Positions 20,250-32,642 of a stretch of 64,000 bases of DNA are shown here, piece by piece. Within the stretch, counting starts at the first letter, position 1. The number at the start of each line of letters is the position of its first letter. Source of the stretch: Anisus vortex (taxonomy: Eukaryota; Mollusca; Gastropoda; Planorbidae); assembly GCA_949126835.1 (NCBI GenBank), contig CASBPS010000124.1:198501-262500 (forward strand). The letters run 5' to 3'. The position numbers were made by a program, and so were the translations under genes. The notes beneath the pieces are model-generated. The model saw nothing but the letters and a program-made list of their open reading frames with translations, had not been told where the DNA came from and did not search any database.

Positions 20250-23200
20250 TCTTTTTTTATGAGTTTTAGTTAAGGTCTAATATACAAGATCATACTTTAA
20301 TCTTTGAAAAAGTTACATCTGCTCAATATCAAAACTGATATTCTTATATAATATGTGCTCCTCTTTCAAACTCATCAGTGAAATTCTATTACATCCGAAA
20401 TTTTGTTAAATTTCTCCAAAAAATATATTCCACAACATCAATATAATACGAGATCTGTTTCACTCTCTAAATAACATATTTCACAATCTTAAAATAATAA
20501 GAGATCTTCTTTTAATCTCGCTTCAAAATTGTTGATTATCTTCATTTATAGTAATAAGTAATTAATAGAGCGATTGCAATAGGCGTGGCTTAAGCTTTTT
20601 AGTGACGTATTTGTGTAAATAGACCTTTTCATTTTATTAATTATTCCAAAAAAGAGGTCAATGTCTAGGCATGCGCAGTAGCTAGGGGGCAGAAGTTGTC
20701 AATAAAACCTTCTTCGCCTTTGTTATTTTACTGGGGGCCTAGTGGTTTTTGGGCGTAATTATATTAGCTTTTCATTTTACAAAAAAACTAATTCATAAAA
20801 ATTTTATACCCAGAAGCTAGGGAGCGAACTGTACTTTTCTTTTACCTTTTGAACCAGTTTTTAACCCAAAAAACATTAATTATACATTTTAGGCCTAATG
20901 CGTCTATGGTTACCATCAACCATGTCACCATGTTAATACAGATTGGCGTCGAGCGATCAGTAAATCGTCTTTAAGCATACAAATAAAATTTAACATAGTT
21001 ATATATTTATAAAGCTTTGTTTGTGTTGAAGTATCAACGCGTAGGCTATATTGTATTAAGTTATTATTTGTAGCAATAGAAATCGTAACTTTTAATTATT
21101 TTAATTTTTTTTATCGTTCGATTTCGATGTCACAAAAGAACTTTGAAAAGCCAAAGTAAGCTCATCATAGTTTGATTCTGAAAAGGCCTAGGTCTATGTC
21201 CCATAGGCCTATGCTATTGTTTGACTTGTTCTGGGGTTTTATCGTTAAAATATTGTATGTAGAAGTAGTTAGGCGGGATTATAACATATTAGTAGGCCTA
21301 GACCTAGCTATAGGACTATAACCGCCTATAGGTATAGGCTATAGTAGGCCTATAGGGGCTATAGGCTATATAGTATTATAGGCCCTAATAGGCTAAGCTA
21401 AAGTAGCCTAAATGCCTATATAAATTATAAATATAGGCTTATGGCTTATAGGATAGGCCTATAAATTATAATAGCTATTATATAATATAATATAGCATAT
21501 CGAATCGGCTTATCACATATAGTTTACTATAATAATAGGCCTAATTATTAGCCTGCCTATAGGCCTAGGCCTATTACTATTAGCCTATTAGTACTAGCCT
21601 ATTATAGTAGCCTAAAGGTTATAAGCTCAAACAGTTTAAACTATTAAACAATTGAAAATATTTACTATTTACTATAGAAAAGTGTTGATTAACCGATTGC
21701 GATTGCATGAAATAATTAAGCGAATATGAAGGTAGGCTATGCTATATATTTGATATTTGCAAACTGGTGCGTGTTTTCTTCATGAATTTTTAGTTATAGG
21801 CCTGTTATTGAATAATATTTCATGCATAGGACTAATGAAAGGACAATAAGTCACAATATGAATAGGCCTATAGGCCTATATCATCTATATCTATATCTAG
21901 GCTATAATATATCATATTCAATATGGAAAACATAGGCCTACGCCGACATACGGTCATAGGTCCGACTATACGACATAGGCCTATATATATGTATATATTA
22001 GCCTCTTCCTACGAACAATATATATTTTTTTAAAGTTTAACATAATATTTGCTATGGCCTAAGGCTATGGTTTTTATAGGCCTATTTGTGAGATGCATCG
22101 GCTCTTATGCGTCTGTCTCTATCAAACATTCAACATGAAATATATCTAGAATTATATTTGCCTTTTTTATTAATCAAAACGAGCGATCTAGGTCTAGGGC
22201 TAAGTTAAGCAATAGCTTGAATAGCCTACAGTAATAAAAGCATTATAGGCCTAATTTTTTTTTTTCGATACAAAACTAGTTCTAAACGTAATTATTTTTT
22301 TTTACATTGATTCTCATTGAAGAAACTCAACAAAAAAGTAATGACACAGTGATCACGATAGAATCGACCATAATATTAAGGTCCAAAGCATAGAGTCCAG
22401 GTCTAAAAAAAATTTTCTTTAAAATATAAAGAAGCTCTAAACGTTATTTTTTAACAATTCCCTTACTAGGTTCTTAGTTTAAGATCTCCATGTGTTTTTA
22501 TGGTTTAAAGTTCAAAAACAACTATAATAACATTAAAAACCCCCAACACCTTTAGTAAAATACTATATGGAAAGAAGGAACAAAAATCTTTGTGCCCCCA
22601 AAAGAAATATATGTCAGTGAGTCTCAAGGCCACGCCCCTTTTCCGGGGTCAAACTAAAAAGGTCTATAGTGGCCATTCTGGTGATTATGGCATTAATGGG
22701 AAATAAACATTGTTCCTTAATTACCATGTGTGTTTTAAACCCAAAATATAAGGAATTATTTTCCATAAATCTTGATATTTAACTTTGATTCTAGCCCTTA
22801 GTAGTCCGTCCACGAAGTAAACAAGATTTTAGGCTTTTATAGTTTTTCAATAGCTCTTATTGTAACATTGTATATTCTGCTTTACTTTTAGATATTAAGT
22901 TAAGTAAGTTAAATAGTAAATAGGCTAACTTTTTACAATCGACATCTTCAATTAAATATGCTGCACTTACGGAACCATTGATTTTTAATGGTTTACATTT
23001 TAGCTTGAAATGTTAATTTTCATCGCATGATAGTGTTTTATATATATTTTTACGTCATATTGTTTAAAATAGGAAATTTAAAAATGAAACCTAATTAAGC
23101 CTATTATAATACGGCTGCCATTTATCATCAATAGACAAAGTAAATAAACATCACGTGCTTTTTGTCACGTGATTGCAATTGCTCTATAAAACAAACAACA

Positions 23201-25340
23201 TACAAAAACAACTAAAAAAAAAACAACTACAAAAATACAAAACTATAAAAATGCATATCAATATTATACCACTGTTAATTCAATGTCATCAATAATACTT
23301 ATATATCATACATTGCAACTGAAACATGGTTTATACTATTTTGCATTTTATAACTTGCTAAATATTTTCTAAATTCTTAATCAATGTATACAAATAATTT
23401 TAACTACAAATGAGTAAGTATAAATTTACTTTACACATTTCTAATTATTTAATCATTCATTTTATAAAAAGATTATATTTACAAAATGTTATAGTCTAAG
23501 GGAAATGACTCATGTAATCAAAATTAATTACTAAGAATCACGAGTTATTGACGCTGATTGAATGGAGTTAAAAAGGCAAAATGTTCATTCATGTCCTTGA
23601 ACAATCCTATATTTCTAAGTCGCAGTTAGTTCTGTGGAAATTGCGATGTTATGTTTAATCTTGCTTTCCACGAGGAAAATGAGAAAAAGGGAACGAGTGA
23701 TCATGTGAAAAGAGACGAATATATTTTAGTCTACTGCAGAAGCTTGAGCTGAACGAATGTGTATGAAAGTATATAGTGTGATCAAATATTGGACTCAGAG
23801 GAATTTATTATATTCTTGGACTTGTATTACCCAGCGGGCACAGCTCGTCGTTATCACGTACTTATTTGATATAAATTAGAGCTATACGGTGATTGGTCAG
23901 AAAATCACGTGGATAAAGTTTAGTTTTGACATTTTTATAGGTACCTTTGAAATTTGGATCTGTACTTACAAACAAATACGCAATATTAAAAAAATAGAAT
24001 TATTTCATTGATAAATTACTTAATAAAGAAACATTCTGTACACATTAAGTAGAAATAAGGAAATTTTATAAGTTTATTAAATTTAATGAATTATATAACG
24101 GTGCGATTTTCCCTTTTTTCACACATATCCATTTCTATTTATAGATATTATGCATGCTGGGTCAAATTTAGTTTGGTACAATCTACATGAAATTATGCTT
24201 ATTATATTATTTCATTTAATTTTGCTGTTTTAACTTAATTAATAGCTATAATTGTATTGATATATTATGTATTTGAAAATTCTTTAAATAATTTACTAGT
24301 ATTAGCGATAATTAACAAAAGTTCGAAAACTAATTTACATTTAACATATAGCTATGTGGCCTAGACATAAATTTTGGTTCTAAATTAAAAAACTTGTAAT
24401 TTGTAATGCTTGCTGGGCGCAATCACCTGCAGCTAATTGTAATATATCTAGCTGGAGTGCTGTTTTATTCATGCAAAAAAAATGTAAGTAAAACATTAAA
24501 TCAATAAATACGCTAATATAAGCTTATATGTCATTTAGTGTGTGTAATGAAACTTGTTTTATTTTTTAATTATTATTTAACAATTAAAATGATTAAGTGA
24601 CCTATCATGTCAAGTATACTATAATATAATACTATTAATAGCCTCCCTACAGTCATTTAAACTACAGACTACATATTGCTAGTAGTGTAATATAGGCCTA
24701 CAGTCTACCTAGCCTACTAGGCTTGTTAACTTTTAGTACTAGCAGCAAACGTCTAATGTCTAATGAGACTAATGGCACTAATGACATATAATATGATATA
24801 TAGGCGGCATATTTTAGAGCATATGCACAGGGCATGTTAGGGTACTAGTTTAATATTAATAGACCTTTATCATCCATTGGTTTATATATATTTTTAGGGC
24901 CTAAACTATAATTAGCGGTTTTTAGCCTCAGTATGCTATCAATACTCGTAAAATTGGCTTCTCTAACGAGTTCAAAATTAAATTTATGGACTTATAGATT
25001 AGGCCTATGTGGGTATTGATCAACAGGCAGTAGGCCTAGTAGGTCAAATACCAGTTTATATTATATAGATTCATTTATATTATGCGAGCTGAAAACATTA
25101 TTCAATTTTTCAGCTTATAACATAAGCCTGCTACAATCTCTGAAAGATTTTTATTTTTCAATTTACGAATTTAGTATTATTTTACGCCAAACACTGTCCC
25201 ATATTTTTTCCAGAATCCTAAATCCCTGTATTACAAAAACTATTGGAGACGTCAGTCAGAGCTCTTAGCTTTGGCTTAAACTCAAAGCGATGATGAAAAT
25301 TTATCTTGAGAGTGTCAGCCAATGGTGACAAACAATCATA
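20250..25340. other. Long unassigned AT-rich region with AGGCCT clusters
   Basis: About 5 kb with no coding frame of note. AGGCCTA/TAGGCCT palindromes are very dense at about 21180-22100 and recur at 24690-25060. A possible inverted pair, TAGAGCGATTGCAAT near 20568 and ATTGCAATTGCTCTA near 23170, could bound a 2.6-kb element, but the evidence is thin. Confidence 0.45.
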
Positions 25341-25344
25341 ACTT

Positions 25345-27330
25345 TGCAACTTTACAATGTGAGGAACAAGCCTCTAACAATAAGGATTTTGAAATTGATT
25401 TTCATTCTTATGTGGATATTGTATCATCCGATAGTTCAGACTCAAACTTAAATTTAAATGATATTGTTGAAGACACATAAGTTTAAAGAATATGAAGCTC
25501 ATTGGGCATGCAAACATAAACTAACAAGGGCTGCATTGGGAGAACTGAATATAGATAGAGTGCCATTATATAAATCAACCACTGATCAGTTTTGGCCTAT
25601 ATTGATACCGTTTGATAAGTTCAAACCAGCATTGGTAGCTATATTCTATGGAAAATTCAAACCTAACCCTGTTACAGAGTTTTTAAAGCACTTTTTATTT
25701 GAATATGAAACTATATGCAACAGTGGTATGATACACCAAGACAAGCTTTTCACTGTATGCAACAGTAGTATAATACACCAAGACAAGCTTTTCACTGTAT
25801 GCAACAGTGGTATAAAACACCAAGACAAGCTTTTCACTGTATGCAACAGTGGTATAATACACCAAGACAAGCTTTTAACTTTAAAAATAAAATGAAATTG
25901 TTTTGTGTGTGATTCTACAGTTAAAGTGCACAAAGGCACACTCTGGTTATTATTCATGTGAAAGATGTGAAATAAAAGGAGAGTGGAATGGAAGGATTAC
26001 CTTTAATTCCCAACATAATTTTCCTAAAAGGGACGATGCCAGTTTTGCTGAACAAAAATATATGGGTACACATCAGGTGAATGAGTCACCTTTGATAAAA
26101 GTTATTCCACGTGTCAGTTCTTTTCCTTTGGACTATATGCATACTGTTTGTCTTGGGGTAGTTAGAAGAATTATATTTTTTTAATAGTGGTCCAAGGATT
26201 TGCAAACTTTCAAATCAACAAATTAATATCATATCAACAGAACTAAAAAAAAATGTCTGGAAAACTACCTACTGATTTTGTTAGACAGCCACGATCTCTT
26301 GAAGAATTTGAAATGTGGAAGGCAACTGAATTCAGACAATTTTTATTATATACTGGGCCTGTGATCCTCAAGAATGTTGTTTCAACAGAGCTTTACAAAC
26401 ATTTTTTGGTCTTTACTATTGCTATGATAATTCTAATGGAATCAGACTTTGAAAAGCGTAATTATTACCTGCAATATAGTAGAGAGTTGCTATAATTTTT
26501 TGTTCAGAAGATCACATTTATTTATGAAGACACCTTTGTTGTGTTACAACGTTCATTCACTAATACACTTAGCTGATGATGTAGAACACCACCAGTGTAA
26601 CTTAAATGAAATTTTAGCTTTTCCTTTTGAAAACTTTTTACAAACAATTAAAAGTTTTGTTAGACAGTCCAAAAACCCTATTGCACAAGTAGCCAAGAGG
26701 TGTACAGAGCAAAAAAACTATGGTGTATGATGCAGTGAAAGTAAATACCTCAGACATATCTCCACATCTTGTAAAGATGTTAGTATTTTTGGTAATGACA
26801 GCAAGTTATAAATAAATATGTTTAGAAAAAGACCTTTATGTTGGCAACAACTTGCATACTTTCTTCACAGATAAAGATTCTGGCTATGAGAATGACTTAT
26901 ACCAATCAAATGAGATTCATAATGTAATCTATGGTGAGTTTTTACTTTCTAGTTTAATTTTCATTACTTATAGCAGGGCCTGGTTAATCTTTAATGTATA
27001 CTGTACCTAATAAGAATCGTTCAACATCCTACTCTATTTAAAATACTATATTTAATACAAATTTTAACTGTAATATGTAATTGATACAAAGAAAAAAATG
27101 AAATTGTATGACCCTTTAAATTAAGCAGAAAGTGATATATTTATTTAATTGAATATAATTTTTATGAACATTATTGGAATCATTCAATTTTACAGCTAAT
27201 TAGCTTAAAAAAAATCTGTGCCAATTACTTTTTAAAGCTAGTTTTTCTTTTTTTTTCTTTTCTATTTTAATCTGTAGATGTTCAGCCTGTGATGCCAGTG
27301 CCACCAATGAAAATAACTAGCATGTCAAAT
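25345..27330 (+). pseudogene. CACTA/EnSpm-like transposase, broken
   Basis: Colinear fragments in different frames: FKEYEAHWACKHKLTRAALG (about 25482), FWPILIPFDKF and VAIFYGKFKPNPVTEFLKHF (25600-25700), CDSTVK (about 25911), KAHSGYYSCERCEIKGEW (about 25935), VSSFPLDYMHTVCLGVVRR (about 26113), WKATEFRQFLLYTGPVILK (about 26313), LCYNVHSLIHLADDVEHH (about 26540) and FPFENFLQTIKSFVRQ (about 26623). The order and motifs match a family of uncharacterised transposase-like proteins common in cnidarians, arthropods and molluscs, which I place tentatively with CACTA/EnSpm. Frameshifts, a stop at 26182 and an internal 42-bp repeat expansion make it a pseudogene. A possible later exon piece is at about 27278-27325. 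Confidence 0.65.
25714..25877. repeat. 42-bp minisatellite, 4 copies, in the transposase
   Basis: The unit begins TATGCAACAGTGGTATAATA and ends AGCTTTTCACTG. As 42 is divisible by three, the frame stays open (14-residue repeats). It lies directly after the conserved KHFLFEYE segment. Confidence 0.95.
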
Positions 27331-27450
27331 AATTAATCTTCAAAGCCTAGAGAAGAACTTTAATTGTCAAGAACTAGGTCTCCTTTCTATTCACCCTATA
27401 ATCAACAGTCTCAAGAAAAATGTGGATATAGGGAAAGGTCACCCAGCTGG

Positions 27451-28028
27451 CAACACCTGTCACATGAGCAATCTTCCTACACACAGTCAGTCCAACTACA
27501 GGTCACCACAGTCACAGTCCTGCAACACCTGTCACATGAGCAATCTCCCTACACACAGTCAGTCCAACTACAGTTCACAACACTTACAATCCAGCAACAC
27601 CTGTGACATGAGCAATCTCCCTACACACAGTCAGTCCAACTACAGGTCACATTACTCACAGTCCTGCAACACCTGTCACTTGAACAATCTCCCTACACAC
27701 AGTCAGTCCATCTACAGGTCACCACACTCACAGTCCTGCAACACCTGTCACATGAGCAATCTCCCTACACACAGTCAGTCCAACTACAGTTCACAACACT
27801 TACAATCCTGCAACACATGTGACATGAGCAATCTCCCTACACACAGTCAGTCCAACTACAGGTCACCACACTCACAGTCTTGCAACACCTGTCACTTGAA
27901 CAATCTCCCTACACACAGTCAGTCCATCTACAGGTCACCACACTCACAGTCCTGCAACACCTGTCACATGAGCAATCTCCCTACACACATAGTCAGTCCA
28001 ACTACAGGTCACCACACTCACAGTCCTG
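27451..28028. repeat. 72-bp minisatellite, 8 copies, higher-order 216-bp period
   Basis: The unit starts CAACACCTGTCACATGAGCA and is 24 codons long. Copies 2-3-4 carry the variants CHM/YSSQHL, CDM/YRS and CHLNN/IYRS, and copies 5-6-7 repeat that order, so a 216-bp trimer has been duplicated. Copy 8 carries a 2-bp insertion. The frame open across the array begins at about 27422; I see no evidence that it is translated. Confidence 0.92.
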
Positions 28029-28733
28029 CAACATATTACCCTACTTGCCTAGACGAGGGGTCTCGAAAACTTTTCAGCCCGAGGGCCGCATTAACTATCA
28101 AACAGCAGCTCGGGGGCTAACAAACACACTCGAGGTCCAAATAAAAAACGAAACAAAACAGGGATGTTGTTTTTTTTTAAGTTTTTTTATATAATATTAT
28201 TGTATTCAGTTATTATTTAACTAGTGGTTATGCCCGTCAAAATGACGGAGAAACGAATGACTACAATGTGTTTTGTTAAGAGATAAAGAAAAGAGACTAT
28301 ATTACAATAAAGACAATGAACGTTTCTTTTCGGTATTTAGTATTTGTTTTTTTCAATTGTTTCTGGTCGCCCTGACCCTGGCATATGCATAATAATTGTT
28401 ACTGTCAAGATTCTGGTATTAAAACGTAGCAAGCAGTTGTGTTGACTTGACTTGTTATTAAAAATAGCCTATTAAATTAACAATAATATACAATCTAAAA
28501 GAAAAAAAAAACACAATACCAAACAATAAAAAGGTAAATAATAAAAAAAAAGCGTAGCAAATAATATTTCAATACCATCAAAACTAAAGTGAGAACGATT
28601 TTTTTCGGTATTTAATTTTTGATCTTGGTTATTGTATTAATAAAACAGTGTTGAAAATGTTTCTTTCGGTATTTAGTTTTTGCTATTTTTAATTGTTTCT
28701 GGTCGACCTGACTCTGGCATATGCATAATAATT

Positions 28734-29409
28734 GTGGCCTCAAGGACTGGCGTAGTGTGTAAACCGCCGATACATTCCCATTAAGAATACACTGGCGGGC
28801 GAACGCACGGGGCACAGCCCCCTCAGCGGGTCCGAGGTCCATTACACTGCTGAGAGGCCACTGGTCTCGGTGGGGAGGAAGCAATGGACGCTGCAATCCC
28901 GTCTCAAGAACCACCCGGTGCCTGGATGCATGTACCTATAGTAGGCCTTTAGGATTTATGCTACCGGGTGACAGTGCAGCTATACTGGCGAGCCACCTCG
29001 ATAATTATATTTTGGAGAACCGCAGTGAGCAATCTCTGTCCGGGCTCCAGCCACCCAACGACACGCTGAAGGCGTGGCGTGCCGTGTAACGGGGAAGGTT
29101 TCCGCAGCCCAGCGATCGTTCACCGCGGTTCCCCTAAGGATCATTATCGTAGTGGCTCGCCCGTATACCTGCACTGTCACCCGGTAACACAAATCCTATA
29201 CTATAGGTACATGCATCCAGGCACCGGGTGGTTCTCGAGACGGGATTGCAGCGTCCATTGCTTCCGCCTCCCCCGGGACCAGTTACCTCTCGGCAGTGTA
29301 ATGGACCTCGGACCCGCTGCGGGCGCTGTGCCTCATGCGTTCGCCCGCCAGTGTATTCTTAATGGGAATGTATCGGCGGTTTACACACTACGCCAGTCCT
29401 TGAGGCCAC
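28734..29409. repeat. Two P units head to head (large palindrome) inside element E
   Basis: Starts GTGGCCTCAAGG and ends CCTTGAGGCCAC. The left arm (28734 to about 29025) and right arm (about 29110-29409) are inverted copies with few differences, so the DNA could fold into a roughly 300-bp hairpin. Removing it rejoins the left inverted repeat of E (GCATATGCATAA) to GGTACCACAAACTG, as seen uninterrupted near 31948-31985, so P inserted into E. Confidence 0.85.
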
Positions 29410-31945
29410 AATTCTTATTAGGTACCACAAACTGAATTTTCAAAATTATTGTAGAGCTTAGTTGTTTATATTTATAGCAAGAACTCGTGAACCCAAGAAT
29501 GTGGATACCAAATTTGTTTACATATCTCAAATAGTTTTTAAAATATGAATTTTTAAAAATGTGCTTTTTTGATTTTTTTTCACCCAGTGAAAAGTACCAT
29601 TTTTGCTAAGCTATATTTGTAAAACTATATCACCTAAACTGACTTTCTTACACTCAACATAAACACACATATATATAGAACAAAGTCAATTTTTTTGAAT
29701 GGTTTAAAATGATAAATAATGAAAATTTATTCAAATGAAAATGTCGTTTCGTCACATTTTGAAAAATTCTGAAAGGGAGGTAAAAAACAAAAATTTTGTA
29801 CCTTTTCAAAAATTCATAAAAAATTAACTGATAGTATGGCATACAAGATACTTATATCAAAATGAAGGGGAATTATAGCTCTATGTATATAAACAGTTTT
29901 CTTTTACATAGCATATATATATTTAAATTACATGTATGGTTAGAATAGGACAGGGGTTCATGAAATTTAAAAAACACGTCGTTATAAAATATTTTTTTTA
30001 AATAAATAGTTATGCCCATAGTTAATCTAATCATATCAAAACACAGTAGTATTATAGCTCTAAGAGTTAAAACAGTTATTGTGTTTATAACATTTTTATA
30101 TAAAATGCAAAAATGGCTGGAACTGTACAGGGGTTTAGCGTACCGGAATGTTGGTCTACCTATAATAATATAAGCTTACAGGCTTTGTACTTATTTTATG
30201 ATATTTATACATTCTACACTAAGCAAGTATATAATACTAAGAACCATTCGGTTCTAGAAATGATTCATTTTCAAGTTGCCGAAGGTGCATCTTCTACTTT
30301 GGTACCACACGCACCACCATTGCCGTATTGTCTTAATTCTCAAATATTTTTGATCTAGAAATCATTTGCTGTACCCGGTGTTAGCTTTTATTTAGATGAT
30401 CATTTACTAAGCTTTATTCTTGTCATTTGTAAGAATATATGTAATCCAGAACTTGATCAGAATAATAAATCACGTAATCCAATGTCAAAAGGGAAAACAC
30501 ATTATTAACAACTTTTCCAAACACTTTTGAACTCAATAACTGGTAGTTAGTAGTATAGGCCTGCAACTTTTAATCCATGAGAATCAGGATTCAAGCTGCA
30601 AAGATATTACAAGATAAATTAGGCTAAACAAACTGAACAAAAGAATATTTTAATTGTATTAATATAGCCATAAACTAATGATAAAATGGTATAAATTTAT
30701 GCCATTAGACATTAGTTCTTAGTCTTAGGAGTCTTAGGCCTACTCATTAGTACCCCTTATTTTTTAGGCATTAAACCTAGAAATAGGCCTGACCAAAAAA
30801 CAATATTTTTATGATAATGACATGAAATTACAATAAACCTACACTGAAAATCATGTATAACTTTGTTAATGGTTTAAACCTTAGAGAAAACTTTACTATC
30901 CTTTAACCTGCATCAACTACGGTACGAGTTATACATAGTTTACATTGCCGACAATCACGTGACCTTTTAAATTTATGAAAATTGAAGCTGATAATATCAT
31001 TTAAAAACTATGAATACTAGTAATTATTAATTTTCAAGGTACCCTCTTTTAAAAAAGACAATAAAAATGTACTTTAAGCATTCCGAAAAAATTACATTCC
31101 TCTACAAACAGATGGGGGGGGGGGGTTTCGCGCATGTCGCGTCCATGACTAGACCCGAAAACGATCTTAACATGGTACCAATAAACGTAGTTATAACAAT
31201 ACATTTTCATAAAAATAAACAATTTAAACATGATTCTCAAAGATATCAACAATATTATTACATGTTTCTACTTATTGTACTTACCTTCTAAGCTTTTTTG
31301 ATCTGCTAAAGTCGATTTAGTTGAGCGCCGTCAACACTGAAGTCAGCCATTTTTACTGATTTTTACGCTACCGGGGGTTTGGCGTATGAATGGAAACGAT
31401 AGGGTTTTTGTTTATTTCGGCCGATTTGGGCCACGCTTAGAAATGAAGTATTGTTGTCGTATTTTAAAAGAAAAAAGGACGGGCTTTCTAATGGTGCTAA
31501 TTAAAAAGCTATAATTTATAAATATCACTAAGAAATTTATAATTTTCTTTGATTTTTTTTAGCACTTTAAACTACTTTTATCAATTAGTATTTGGTACCA
31601 AACTAAAGGGCATTCATTTTTGCACACGATACGCTCATTTATGACGCGATACTATGAATGGCCCGAATCGGCGTGGGAACTGAATAGCGAGGGGGTCAAA
31701 AACGATCACCCGGCCCCCGATGAAAATTCATTGTAGTGATGGTTTTCATCCCACAAATGTAATATTTTATTAAACTATAAACACAAAATAAATAACATAT
31801 AGTTAAAGCTCTTGAAATATACTTTTTAATGGTACCATTTTTTAAAGCATATGCACAGTTTTTATTATAGAGAACATAAGTTGAAAAGTGACTATTTTTT
31901 ATAAATTTTTGCTTCAGCGCGACTAAAATGCTTTTTTTAAGGCAG
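29410..31945. other. Interior of element E, no gene recognised
   Basis: AT-rich, with recurrent GGTACC motifs and a G-run at about 31111-31124. The largest frames (30113-30358 plus; 31049-31252 minus) resemble nothing I know. Confidence 0.5.
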
Positions 31946-32510
31946 TTTGTGGTACCTATTCTTATGCATATATCAGGGTCAGGTTGACCAGAAACAACAA
32001 AAAATTACAAAAACTAAATACCGAAAGAAACATTTTCAACACTGTTTTATTAATACAATAAGCAAGAACAAAAATTAAATACCGAAAAAAATCGTTTTCA
32101 CTTTAGTTTTTATTGTATTGAAATATTATTTTCTACGCTTTTTTTATTATTTACCTTTTTATTGTTTGGTATTGTGTTTTTTTTTCTTTTAGATAGTATA
32201 TTATTGTTAATTTAATAGGCTATTTTTAATAACAAGTCAAGTCAACACAACTGTTCGCTACGTTATAATACCAGACGCTTGACAGTAACAATAATTATGC
32301 ATATGCCAGGGTCTGAAACAATTAAAAAGAACAAAAACTAAATACCGAAAAGAAACGTTCATTGTAATATTTTCTTTTCTTTCTCTCTTAACATTAATAT
32401 TTACTTAACTTAACTAATATTGTATTATTGTAGTCGTTCGTTTCTCCGTCATTTTGACGGGCATAACCACTAGTATATATATAATTGTATATTTTATTGC
32501 ATATTTTTTC

Positions 32511-32577
32511 TTTCTCTCTTAACAAAATACATTGTAATCAATCGTTTCTCCGTCATTTTGACGGGCATAACCACTAG
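32511..32577. repeat. Second copy of the right end of element E
   Basis: The final roughly 65 bp of E occurs twice: ending at 32473, and again at 32577 after TA-rich DNA. The outer copy matches the left inverted repeat further inward (TACAATG, TTTTGTTAAGAGA). Confidence 0.85.
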
Positions 32578-32642
32578 TATATATATATATATAAACAAAC
32601 AAACAAACTCACGGCAATTATATATGTTGATAGCACATTGGT

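Larger units (their letters stand above)
28221..32577. mobile_element. Foldback element E with long terminal inverted repeats
   Basis: The left end starts CTAGTGGTTATGCCCG. The reverse complement of the right end (at 32473 and again at 32577) is the same for about 45 bases with one mismatch. Similarity continues, with indels, through about 500 bp on each side (28221-28735 and about 31960-32473), including shared TTTCGGTATTTAGT-type blocks. The terminal bases hold the palindrome CCGTCAAAATGACGG. No transposase frame is visible inside, so the element is non-autonomous. The left flank is TTAA; the right flank is TA-rich and does not repeat it. Superfamily not assigned. Confidence 0.8.

Noticed and set aside
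20566..23190. 2.6-kb transposon bounded by TAGAGC(A/G)ATTGCAAT inverted repeats
   Set aside because: Only about 15 bases match, no target duplication, and similarity does not continue inward.
27451..28028. CRISPR-like array
   Set aside because: Eukaryotic context, units directly abutting with no unique spacers, and a higher-order tandem structure: a minisatellite.
30113..30358. 81-codon frame inside element E
   Set aside because: No similarity recognised, AT-biased composition, no second copy to test conservation.
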